Shown here: piece by piece, positions 52,504 to 60,160 of the stretch
How positions within the stretch are numbered: position 1 is the stretch's first letter
How the letters are laid out: each line of letters starts with the position of its first letter
NCBI GenBank assembly: GCA_903884655.1
Contig: CAISFO010000022.1
Coordinates: 1 to 64,000, forward strand
Source of the DNA: an uncultured Holophagaceae bacterium
GTDB taxonomy: Bacteria > Acidobacteriota > Holophagae > Holophagales > Holophagaceae
DNA length: 64,000 bases
Reading direction: 5' to 3'
Position numbers and translations under genes: made by a program
The notes under the pieces: generated by a model
The model's input: only the letters and a program-made list of their open reading frames with translations
What the model was told of the DNA's origin: nothing
Databases searched by the model: none

Positions 52504-52633
52504 TAATGACGCACAATGCCACCAACCCTGTGGCCCCCTGAATACAATCAACCCAGACACGATTTTAAGTATTGATTTAATAGATCTAACCAATTGATAC
52601 CTGTCGCCACCTGACCCAGGATGTGCAGGCACC

Positions 52634-52704
52634 GATGTACCGGCAGGTGCACCTAAGTGTTGATAAAGGAAGGGTGATTTTCGTATGTGTGGCGCGATGT
52701 GGCG
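52634..52704 (+). repeat. End-proximal motif pair, left copy
   Basis: GATGTACCGGCAGGTGCA (52634-52651) and GTGGCGCGATGTGGCG (52689-52704). The right end carries GATGTACCGCCAAGTACA and GTGGCACGAAGTGGTG in the same order and orientation. The pairing suggests binding sites for an element-specific protein. Confidence 0.6.
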
Positions 52705-52779
52705 TGGAAATTCCATCCTGTTCGACCCTCAGCCATCACGTCATGAAAACCAAGGATTGATGCGGATCTTCAGCGGGCC

Positions 52780-53695
52780 ACTAGGGTGGCCCGCTTGATT
52801 TTGCTGGATCTTAAGGCTGTTGTTGGGCCTGATGCTATATCTGGCGGGTGTTTGAGGGCCTTTATCCTATAGAGCATGTCCCTTCCGATAGGGGTCTTCC
52901 CCTGGCTAGGAGGGAGAGCACTCCACCACCTCCAAGCCTTAGGGAGACTGGTTGCTCCTACTTGGTAAAACTTAGTATTTACGGGCTTCTCCACTGATTC
53001 ACGGTAGTGGCCCGCCTGATTTTGCTGGATCTACATGCAGGAAATACACGGGAATCCAAACCCGGTGTGGGTTTATGCGCATGGAGGCAATAATGCAAGG
53101 CCCTTCCGAGAGGACTGGCCGCTGGTTTGGAGGTGGAGCACTACACCACCACCTGGGCTCAGGAGGGCTGTCGGATCCTGCTCTGCAAAACTGTTGATTG
53201 ACGGGCTTCTCCAGCGATTTACCATAGCGGCCCACCTTATTTTGCTGGATCTACATGCCGTCATAGCCGTGAACACATACCTGGCAAGGGTTTGCGAGCA
53301 TCGGTCGTAAAGTGCAAGGCCCTTCCGAGAGGACTGGCCGCTGGTTTGGAGGTGGAGCACCACACCACCTCCTGGGCTCAGGAGGGCTGTCGGATCCTGC
53401 TCTGGAAAACTGTGGATTGACGGGCTTCTCCAGCTACTGGCGGTGGTGGCCCGCCTGATTTTGCTGGATCTACATGCCGTCATAGCCGTGAACACATACC
53501 TGGCAAAGGTTCGCGAGCAAGGGACGTATGGTGCAAGGCCCTTCCCCGAGGACTAGTAGGGAGGTTTCGGAAGCGGAGCACCACACGACCTCTCAGGCCC
53601 AGGAGGACTGTCGGATCAGAGTTAGATTGCCCGAGATGGACTGGGTGTTCCAGCGATCGACGGTCGCGGCCCGGTTGATGCTTCGGGCACCGTAA
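52780..53695. repeat. Tandem array of about 220-bp units (four units plus part)
   Basis: The phrase TTTTGCTGGATCT preceded by GGCCCGCC-type sequence recurs with starts near 52797, 53018, 53238, 53457 and (diverged) 53677, a period of 219-221. Internal blocks are nearly identical between some units, e.g. ACATGCCGTCATAGCCGTGA in units 3 and 4 and AAGGCCCTTCCGAGAGGACT in units 2 and 3. Each unit has a hairpin around GGAGGTGG...CCACCTCC. Frames shift and stops occur between units, so it looks noncoding. Not CRISPR: no short repeats with unique spacers. Confidence 0.8.
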
Positions 53696-53790
53696 CCCTC
53701 AACGCGTCTCGACCCTACACCTGACATGGCCTTGACGATGAGTCTGCGGCGGGGCCTAGGATCCACCCTTACCTGGTCTGTTACCACCGT

Positions 53791-54549
53791 TCACTCGGCA
53801 CGACTTGTCCTGATCCTAGGGTCTGTCACGCTCGTCCAAATCACCCAATGGAGGCCACGGATGGAAGCGTTCCATGGGGTGCCGCCATCGGGTGTATACG
53901 CATAGAGCTTGGCGATGGTCTCAAGGTGAGAAGTATCAGGGGTGGTCGTGCCGGTCCGGAGAGGATGGATACCTTGGTAATCATTCAGGAGCAGGGCAAC
54001 CTTTTGGTTATCCATGTCATCGAGGGGCATATTCCCCAACAGAGGAAGGACGATGCGCTCGATCTGGGAGACGTAGATATTGAACGTCGATTCTTCTACC
54101 TGACCAACCTGAGTGGCTTTGAACTGTTCCCAGGCATTTTTCAAGGAAATGGGAGGGCATTTCCCGAAAAATTTGCCGTCAAAGAGCATGCCATCGATCT
54201 TGCCCTTGCGTGTTCGAGCTACCTCCCACTTGTTGGTCTTGAGGTCCACTTGGACTCGAATTCCTTCAATTTGAACACGGGTCTTCAGCGTTTTGCCCAC
54301 CCGAAACACACCGGGAACCCTGCTGCTCCTGTTAGTTGGTTCCACGATAGGGTTTTTCCTTGGGCGTCCACGCCCCCGCTTTTTGGGGGAAGAAGGCTCA
54401 GAGGGCTCAAATTCTTTCTCAAAGTCATCCGTGAAAAAGTCACCTTTCAAGATGGCTTCCTGGAGAGACCCTTTCTTTGTCGAGGTATCAATTCGAGCAA
54501 GGACCTTACTGAGTGTGTTTCCGATCTTGGTGCGCTTCTTGTCGCTCAT
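53791..54549 (-). CDS. AT-hook protein with integrase-like core-binding region, no catalytic domain
   Basis: A 252-aa protein. Residues ~1-60 are charged; KKRGRGRPRKNP near residue 57 is a classic AT-hook. Residues ~135-195 (SLKNAWEQFKATQVGQVEES; NIYVSQIERIVLPLLGNMPL) look like the SAM-like N-terminal domain of phage-type tyrosine integrases. The catalytic R-HxxR-Y domain is missing: the chain ends in TSVTDPRIRTSRAE and the next frames down are not integrase-like. It is either a truncated integrase or an accessory DNA-binding protein. Last gene of a three-gene overlapping operon, next to the 220-bp array. Confidence 0.65.
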   Translation of the reverse strand: MSDKKRTKIGNTLSKVLARIDTSTKKGSLQEAILKGDFFTDDFEKEFEPSEPSSPKKRGRGRPRKNPIVEPTNRSSRVPGVFRVGKTLKTRVQIEGIRVQVDLKTNKWEVARTRKGKIDGMLFDGKFFGKCPPISLKNAWEQFKATQVGQVEESTFNIYVSQIERIVLPLLGNMPLDDMDNQKVALLLNDYQGIHPLRTGTTTPDTSHLETIAKLYAYTPDGGTPWNASIRGLHWVIWTSVTDPRIRTSRAE

Positions 54550-54896
54550 GCAACCTCCTTGTAGTTGACGGGGAGAACGTCAGTTGGGGTGATGTGCCTG
54601 GCTATCAACCACGCCAAGCAACGGTTTGGACGGTAGAGGGTGGGGCCCTTGCCGATGCGCTTGTAAGGCATTCCTAGGCTTCGAAATCCACCGAGGCCTG
54701 CTGGGGTGAGGCGAAGACCAAGAGAGTCTTCGATGATCTTGAGCAGGCGTGGTTCCTTCACCAGTTCCTGAGAGTCAGGAGGCAGAAGTGGAGAGAGGGT
54801 GCAGAGATTCACGAGGACCTCCATGACGTGGTTAGATGGGTCGGTTGGAAGGAGAGACAAATACTTCAAGGTGTGAGAGATGGGAGACCGGCTCAT
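54546..54896 (-). CDS. Small excisionase-like HTH protein
   Basis: A 116-aa protein. The C-terminal segment LGMPYKRIGKGPTLYRPNRC, continuing LAWLIARH, matches the pattern of AlpA/Xis-type winged helices, where a G-P-x-Y-R-x-x-D-x-L-x-WL motif ends the domain. It overlaps both neighbours by four bases. A role in excision or element gene control is inferred from this resemblance and from context. Confidence 0.6.
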   Translation of the reverse strand: MSRSPISHTLKYLSLLPTDPSNHVMEVLVNLCTLSPLLPPDSQELVKEPRLLKIIEDSLGLRLTPAGLGGFRSLGMPYKRIGKGPTLYRPNRCLAWLIARHITPTDVLPVNYKEVA

Positions 54897-55285
54897 GCAG
54901 CACCGTTAGGGGCCGGGTTCAGGCCGAAATCGGAGAGCAGCTTCACGGGATCCATCCTCTGGTTATGTCCGTTTCGAAAACTGCGGAGGATCAGCCACTC
55001 CAGACAGGCAGCCAAGTCGTAGCGAATCCTGCGTTCGGAGAACCGGACAGAAGGCATTCCATCGGCTCGAAATTGGCAGAGAAGGCTGCGATTGAGCTTT
55101 ATGGCGAGACGCTCTTTGGCGGCTTCAGCCAATTCCTCTGCGTTCACAAGGCGATAGACCGTATTCCGATACAACGACGATGTGTGCACCTGGATATTCG
55201 AAGGCGTGCCTACCTGGCGGACCGGGGTGGGTGTAGCCAACGCTGGGCTGGTTGTGAGGGGGATGATGTTCGTGGTGGGTTCCAT
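54893..55285 (-). CDS. Second small excisionase-like HTH protein
   Basis: A 130-aa protein with FRADGMPSVRFSERRIRYDL followed by AACLEWL, again the winged-helix excisionase pattern (G-M-P-x-x-R-x-S-x-R-R-I-R-Y-D). About 40 Pro/Thr-rich residues precede it. First gene of the operon that continues into the other HTH gene and the integrase-like gene; divergent from the helicase gene. Confidence 0.65.
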   Translation of the reverse strand: MEPTTNIIPLTTSPALATPTPVRQVGTPSNIQVHTSSLYRNTVYRLVNAEELAEAAKERLAIKLNRSLLCQFRADGMPSVRFSERRIRYDLAACLEWLILRSFRNGHNQRMDPVKLLSDFGLNPAPNGAA

Positions 55286-55594
55286 GCTGGGCTCCTTGTT
55301 GAATTGGGTTTTGTGGGTTTCTGTTGGGTTCGAACCGTCAACATGGAAATACTAAGCCCAACCAGACCAGCACTTGGAAACCGAAGCGCTCAGCGAAAGT
55401 GGGCCCTGCGGGCCTGTCTTGAACCTTCACGTCCACACCTCCTTCAGGCCAAGGGCTGAGGTAGGTCACCCGCACCGGACGGGTCGGAAGACCGGAACCC
55501 CAGTTCGGAGGGACGCCGAACTGGGCTTGGGTGTACAGAGGGAGCAAAGTCATGTTGGAAATTGGGATAAAATGGGCAAAAGAGTAGAAATAAA
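55286..55594. promoter_or_regulatory. Divergent promoter region of the element, with strong hairpin
   Basis: There is no supported gene between the HTH operon and the helicase gene. CCCAGTTCGG (55499-55508) pairs with CCGAACTGGG (55516-55525) around 7 bases, and a TAAAAT-rich leader lies directly before the helicase ATG. The hairpin could be an operator for one of the small HTH proteins or for the AbiEi-like region, or a transcript attenuator. Confidence 0.5.
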
Positions 55595-58198
55595 ATGACT
55601 TATAATCTGAACCCATTCCTTGCCAAGGCCCCCTGCTTCAGCCGGGAAGCTCTCGTTGCCTACCTCAAACGGTCCCGGCAGGCCACAAAGCCAGACACGG
55701 CTGCAACCTCCATCATCAAAGGCCAGAAACGCAAAGGGCCAGAGGTGCGCCTCTTCGAGGAGGTGTGCCAAGACACGTATGTGAATAACGAGACACTTCG
55801 GGACCTGACAGCAATTGACTGGTTGCCATATCTACTGCCACAGGTTGCCGCTGAAGATGCTGTCATCGGATTCCATGCAGCACTCTGCCTTTTGCAAGGA
55901 AGGCCGGCACCAGACGAGATCCAGTTCTACAGCAAGTCAAAGGCCCGGTGGGAATGGCGTGGCAAGACCTTCGAAGCGGTGGTATCGACGCACCGGCCTG
56001 GGCCTCAGCCAAAGGATGGAATACCTGAGTGGAAGATCGTGGCAGTTCAGGTCGCCGGTTCCATGCAGGAGGTTCGAGTCTCCTCGCCAGAACAGACGCT
56101 CGTGGATCTGTTGGATGGACGAACTCGGGGGCAGCAATTTCGGAATTCGACTACCTCAGAACACTCTGACTCACCAACCGTGTTGACTGAATCCGAAGAT
56201 GATCTCGAACCATCGAACGAAGATGAAGTTCAGTCAACGCTGGATCCTTCATTCATGGAGAGTTGGAAACAACTTTTAACCTGGAAATCTCAACTCGATT
56301 TCAAGTTATTGAAGGGCTACCTCACTGCAATAGGGACGAGGATTACGATATCCAAGGTGGGCTATTTCTTGGAGAACCACTTCCAAAACCTAGGCTTGAA
56401 GTCTGTATATCTATCGAGCCTGAAGCCTAGATGCGAACGCCCGAGTCCTTGGAAAAAAGGAGTTAGAGGTGATCTCAATTATCGGTGGATGTTGAAAATA
56501 CCAGGAGAACTGGCTCACGTATCACAGAGCCAAGGATCTGCCCCGAGGCTTCCACGATTGAAGGGCAATGACTGCCTGAAGGACATGAACCTTCTTCGAC
56601 AACTGCAATTGGACTTTGGCAGTCGACGGTATCCCGCATTCCGTCCGGGACAGGAGGCGTTAATTCGAGATGTGCTTGATGGCCTGGATGCGATGGGCGT
56701 CTTTCCGACAGGAGCGGGCAAGAGTCTGACTTTCCAATTCCCATCGACTCTATTGAATGGATTGACTCTGGTCATCATGCCGTTGATTGCTCTCGTGAAC
56801 AACCAACTTCAGAAGGCCACGGACCTTGGGGTGAAGGCTTTGAGTCACCGCCAGATTGGAAACGTGGATGAACGGGAGAGAGCCATTGGAATGATCCAAG
56901 AGGGCTCCTTGAACGTGCTCTTCATTTCGCCAGAAGCCCTCTTCCCCCTTCTTGGGTCCCTAGCGATATTGAAGGAACGAGTGGTTCAGATCGTAGTTGA
57001 TGAGGCCCATACGATTCTGTCCTGGGGGAAGGATTTTCGATTCTCGATGCAGAAACTCAAACGCCTTCGGGATATCTGGCCAAACACACCCATCCTGGCC
57101 CTAACTGCAACAGCTACTCCCGAGGATCGGGAAGAAATCATGAGTGAACTCGGGTTCCGTATGGGTACTCAGCCATATGTCGGAACTACTTTCCGGAAGG
57201 CCCTATATCTCCAGCATCAAGTTACAGGTCACGACTTCCATGAGAAGCTTTCGGCCTTGGTCGAATTCATCAGAATCCAGGATGAACATCGTGGAGAGCA
57301 AGTTTGCGGAATCGTTTACTGCAACTCGAAAGACGAAACCGAGAGAGTTGCGCACGAGCTTCACCAGTTATTTGGGGAATGCGCATCTGCCACTCTTGAA
57401 TCGGGTGATGTGATCCCAGATAGCCTTGGGGCGAGGAAACCGTCTGGCAAGAAAAGCACCTTCTGTTTGCCACAGGAATCGAGAGTCCAGTGCTACCACG
57501 CTGGATTAGCAGATGGATTACGTGAGCAATCAGAAGCTGTTTTCATGGGTAGGAAGGACGCAGTGCTCGTGGCAACCATTGCATTCGGGATGGGGATCGA
57601 CAAGGACAATATCCGGTTTGTAGTGAATTTTGGCCCCCCATCATCAATTAACGAATATGTTCAGCAGGTTGGTCGCGCAGGTCGAGATGGCAAGGATGCA
57701 GAATGTCTTCTTCTTCACTCACCGCAGGATTGGGATGTGTGGGTGGGACATCTAAATTCCTCAAGGAAGAAAATAGAAAAGTATGCGGGGACAACCGCAC
57801 CCCACATCCTGCGTGAGAAGCGAACACGCTTAGGCAAGCGCAGAGATGAACTCGCCCATCTAAAACGGCTGATATGGAAATCGGACTGCTTCCATCAGGC
57901 GATCGGAGCACATTTTGGTGAAGCTATGGGTGCTTGCCAGGAGCATTGTGTCAAGTGTCAGGTGCCAGAAATTCACAGACTCAGATGGCGCGAATCGAGG
58001 GAGAGTCAGGTCGACCTTGGAGTGGCCATGTCCGATCTCGAACTCTTGGAAGAAGGATTTCTCCCGGTCATCGAGAGTGGCCCACCACAGCAGGAATCGG
58101 AGGACTTGGACTGGGATCCGAACGACCTTACAAACGATATCGAACTGCCCGACTTTGACGAACAACCTGATGGTGACGACCTGCCTCCACCAGAGTAG
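55595..58198 (+). CDS. AbiEi-like domain fused to RecQ-family DNA helicase
   Basis: An 867-aa protein. Residues ~1-330 resemble AbiEi, the antitoxin/repressor of type IV toxin-antitoxin systems: an N-terminal helical region, VIGFHAALCLLQGR, VRVSSPEQTLVDLLDGRTRG and a late ISKVGYFLENHFQNLGL...YRWMLKIPGEL pattern. Residues ~350-700 are RecQ: GVFPTGAGKS (Walker A, about 369), VVDEAHTILSW, ALTATATPED, IAFGMGIDKDNIR and YVQQVGRAGRDG. A Cys cluster (CFHQAIGAHFGE, CQEHCVKC) forms the zinc site. No HRDC domain; the tail is very acidic. No AbiEii-type nucleotidyltransferase gene is present. The helicase is certain; the AbiEi part is a pattern-level call. Confidence 0.78.
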   Translation: MTYNLNPFLAKAPCFSREALVAYLKRSRQATKPDTAATSIIKGQKRKGPEVRLFEEVCQDTYVNNETLRDLTAIDWLPYLLPQVAAEDAVIGFHAALCLLQGRPAPDEIQFYSKSKARWEWRGKTFEAVVSTHRPGPQPKDGIPEWKIVAVQVAGSMQEVRVSSPEQTLVDLLDGRTRGQQFRNSTTSEHSDSPTVLTESEDDLEPSNEDEVQSTLDPSFMESWKQLLTWKSQLDFKLLKGYLTAIGTRITISKVGYFLENHFQNLGLKSVYLSSLKPRCERPSPWKKGVRGDLNYRWMLKIPGELAHVSQSQGSAPRLPRLKGNDCLKDMNLLRQLQLDFGSRRYPAFRPGQEALIRDVLDGLDAMGVFPTGAGKSLTFQFPSTLLNGLTLVIMPLIALVNNQLQKATDLGVKALSHRQIGNVDERERAIGMIQEGSLNVLFISPEALFPLLGSLAILKERVVQIVVDEAHTILSWGKDFRFSMQKLKRLRDIWPNTPILALTATATPEDREEIMSELGFRMGTQPYVGTTFRKALYLQHQVTGHDFHEKLSALVEFIRIQDEHRGEQVCGIVYCNSKDETERVAHELHQLFGECASATLESGDVIPDSLGARKPSGKKSTFCLPQESRVQCYHAGLADGLREQSEAVFMGRKDAVLVATIAFGMGIDKDNIRFVVNFGPPSSINEYVQQVGRAGRDGKDAECLLLHSPQDWDVWVGHLNSSRKKIEKYAGTTAPHILREKRTRLGKRRDELAHLKRLIWKSDCFHQAIGAHFGEAMGACQEHCVKCQVPEIHRLRWRESRESQVDLGVAMSDLELLEEGFLPVIESGPPQQESEDLDWDPNDLTNDIELPDFDEQPDGDDLPPPE

Positions 58199-58220
58199 AA
58201 TCTAGGCAGAGCGCCATACG

Positions 58221-58271
58221 GATGTACCGCCAAGTACATGGAGATTTATGGATGAGTGGCACGAAGTGGTG
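58221..58271 (+). repeat. End-proximal motif pair, right copy
   Basis: GATGTACCGCCAAGTACA (58221-58238, itself a hairpin ATGTAC/GTACAT) and GTGGCACGAAGTGGTG (58256-58271), matching the left-end pair at 52634-52704 in order and orientation but with shorter spacing. Confidence 0.6.
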
Positions 58272-58337
58272 CAACAAATCTCGATCATGCCTCTAAGCCG
58301 TTTGTTGCCATATTTTTAAAATTCATTCGTCATTGAA

Positions 58338-58342
58338 AGAAA
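58338..58342 (+). repeat. Direct repeat AGAAA, right copy
   Basis: Matches 52499-52503. Coding resumes in the TPR frame directly after it. Confidence 0.75.
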
Positions 58343-59123
58343 AAATTTCCAGGCGGTCCTGAGATATACCGATGCAGTCCTCGCTGACCCGAAAATCTCC
58401 CAATATCCATCCTTCCTGGCGTACTCCCGAATCAACAGGGGTATCGCCCTGAACCGCCTGGGCCGCCATACAGAAGGACTGGAGTCCATGCAGGAAGGGG
58501 TCCGGCACTTGAACGCGACCAGCTTCCGAAACGATAAGGCCGAAACCATGGGCAACCTTGCGGAGGAGTTCGCCTTCGCCGGGGACTTCCGCCGGGCCTA
58601 CGAGGCCCATCGGGAATTCAAGGCCCTCAGCGACGATCTGAAGCAAATACAGGACAGGAAGCGGGTGGTGGAGGCCAGCGCGGCCTTCGAGGCCGACAAG
58701 AAACAGATCCAGATCGAAGCTCTGCAACGGGAGAAACGGTCGCAGGCCCGGCTGATGGGACTCTGGATCGCTTTGGGCATGCTGGGCTTCACCATCGCTG
58801 GGGTGCTGGTGCTGAGTCGGCGCCGGATCCGGCAGGCCCACCAGGATCTCCAGGAGCTCCATGAGAGGAACCTCACCCTCATCGGCGACCTGCAGACCGC
58901 ACTCACCGAGGTGAAGACCCTCCAGGGACTCATTCCCATTTGTGCCCACTGCAAGAAGATCAGGGACGACCAGGGCTTCTGGAACCAGATGGAGAGTTAC
59001 ATCCAGAGCCGCTCCGAGGCCACCTTCAGCCATGGCATCTGCCCCGACTGCGCCAAAGAGGTGATGGCGGAACTCCAGCACCTCTATCCGAAGGCCAGGG
59101 CTGACGCCAGCCTGTCTGAGTGA
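58343..59123 (+). pseudogene. TPR sensor-like protein, 3' half (split by element)
   Basis: Continues the gene broken at 52503. A last TPR-type pair (YPSFLAYSRINRGIALNRLG; AEEFAFAGDFRRAYEAHREF) is followed by a long helix, one membrane segment (LMGLWIALGMLGFTIAGVLV), a short coiled coil and the C-terminal Cys motif LIPICAHCKKIRDDQGFW with HGICPDC. That motif is common at the ends of bacterial signalling proteins and may bind metal. An ATG at 58488 could express a membrane-plus-Cys-motif fragment by itself. Confidence 0.85.
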
Positions 59124-59207
59124 AGGAATCCTGGCGAGACCACCGTTGAAATTCGCCGAGCATGGCCCACACAAGTATTCCCGTGTCATTGCCCGCAGCT
59201 GAAGCCT

Positions 59208-59257
59208 GCCTCCAGCCACCGCTCAAAATACCGGAGCCGAGGGGCTCCGGTGTTGCT
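59208..59257 (+). repeat. tRNA-Met 3' end plus hairpin, copy B (att-like remnant)
   Basis: GCCTCCAGCCACC (59208-59220) repeats the tRNA-Met 3' end, and ACCGGAGCCGAGGGGCTCC with GGTGTTGCT (59230-59257) repeats its downstream hairpin with one difference. The preceding ~20 bases resemble a decayed T arm. Copies A and B bracket the TPR gene and its inserted element. Confidence 0.75.
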
Positions 59258-59287
59258 GTGAACCCAAGCAAGCCATCGATGCCTGTG

Positions 59288-59875
59288 TCAAGGACGTGGC
59301 TTGAGGACCTTCCGTCGCAGGAACCCCGAGGCAATCACCAAGAGCCAGAATGTGAGCAACCGGATCGCCGCATTGGCGACGGCGGTGAAGGCCATCCCGC
59401 TGAGCGCAGAGGGGGAGGGCTGGAAGAGCGTGCCCACTCCAAACCACCAGACGGTCACGCCTGGTTCCACGAAATGGACCAGGGGATCTCTGACGATCGA
59501 AGGAACCATGGGGTTCGAGTCCCTCATGGCCACGATGGCCAGACTGGCCACGGTCAGCACCGGCGCAGCAGTGATGTACCACCAGCGGGTCACAGAGCCC
59601 CGTGCCAGGGCAACCCCGAACCACAGGGCCAAGAACCAACAGCCGGTGTTGGCGACTACGATCGCGGCATACCCGGTCAGGTTTGTGGGCGCGAACTGGT
59701 AGGGCCCTGCCAGGAGCAACCACCAGATGACCACCCCTGGCTGGACGAACACGTTGAGAACAGTCCGGTGCAGGGACATGATCTCCTCGGCCGTGAGGAA
59801 GACCACAGCCGCAGCGCTGGTGATCGCCAGCCCCAATGCAGCAAGGACGCACCGCCTCAGTGTCTTCTGGCTCAT
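59288..59875 (-). CDS. Membrane protein with duplicated PGV-WW motif
   Basis: A 195-aa protein with about five membrane helices and no recognised family. It has an internal duplication: NVFVQPGVVIWWLLLAGPYQ at about residue 41 is echoed by VHFVEPGVTVWWFGVGTLFQ at about residue 133. Each is followed by a small-residue helix (TGYAAIVVANTGCWFLALWF; SGMAFTAVANAAIRLLTFWL). The topology suggests two equal halves. No operon partner. Confidence 0.7.
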   Translation of the reverse strand: MSQKTLRRCVLAALGLAITSAAAVVFLTAEEIMSLHRTVLNVFVQPGVVIWWLLLAGPYQFAPTNLTGYAAIVVANTGCWFLALWFGVALARGSVTRWWYITAAPVLTVASLAIVAMRDSNPMVPSIVRDPLVHFVEPGVTVWWFGVGTLFQPSPSALSGMAFTAVANAAIRLLTFWLLVIASGFLRRKVLKPRP

Positions 59876-60043
59876 GGATGCGATCTTAAGCTGAGTCTGG
59901 GAACCAGATGGAAACTCCCACCTGGGGCGTCGGAGCCGTCGGCTCCGGCCCGGTCACGCGGCGGCACGAGTCTGCCCACTTCGGTCAGCAAGGTTGCTAC
60001 ACGGCGCGGGTTTCTCCAGCCAGAACGACCACGTACACGGGAC

Positions 60044-60160
60044 TTATTTGACCCCGTCCATCCACATGATCACCTTCAGCAGAAGGTAGGCAAAAAATAA
60101 TACGGCTGCCAGATAGGACCATAAGAGGTACCTATGTGGGCGGGATTCTTGTGTCGTCAC
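60044..60160 (-). CDS. 38-aa single-helix membrane peptide
   Basis: A GTG-started frame reading MTTQESRPHRYLLWSYLAAV, then LFFAYLLLKVIMWMDGVK and TAA. A GGGGGAGG ribosome site sits 5 bases ahead of the GTG, much stronger than chance. One hydrophobic helix covers nearly the whole peptide. The peptide's partner or role is unknown; its neighbours give no hint. Confidence 0.6.
   Translation of the reverse strand: MTTQESRPHRYLLWSYLAAVLFFAYLLLKVIMWMDGVK

Larger units (their letters stand above)
52504..58337. mobile_element. 5.83-kb inserted element carrying repeats, DNA-binding genes and an AbiEi-RecQ fusion
   Basis: Boundaries come from the in-frame restoration of the split TPR gene. AATGACG at 52505-52511 faces CGTCATT at 58328-58334, so short inverted ends sit 1 and 3 bases inside the edges. 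Base composition is visibly less GC-rich than the flanks, especially over the helicase gene. Contents in order: end motif, four 220-bp tandem units, an integrase-like protein, two excisionase-like proteins (all minus strand), a divergent promoter region, the AbiEi-RecQ gene, end motif. There is no complete transposase or integrase, so movement may need help in trans. Confidence 0.8.

Noticed and set aside
53073..53495. 140-codon minus-strand frame across the tandem units (and similar frames at 52770-53235)
   Set aside because: The frame exists only because units are repeated. It shifts between units, lacks a ribosome site and resembles no family.
52780..53695. CRISPR array or integron attC array
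   Set aside because: The units are about 220 bp and similar along their whole length, with no short repeats separated by unique spacers. No attC-type core pair and no integron integrase were seen.
58488..59123. Treating the frame from 58488 as an independent intact gene
   Set aside because: The coding frame extends upstream to the element edge and joins the 51614 gene exactly in frame, so it is the 3' half of one split gene.
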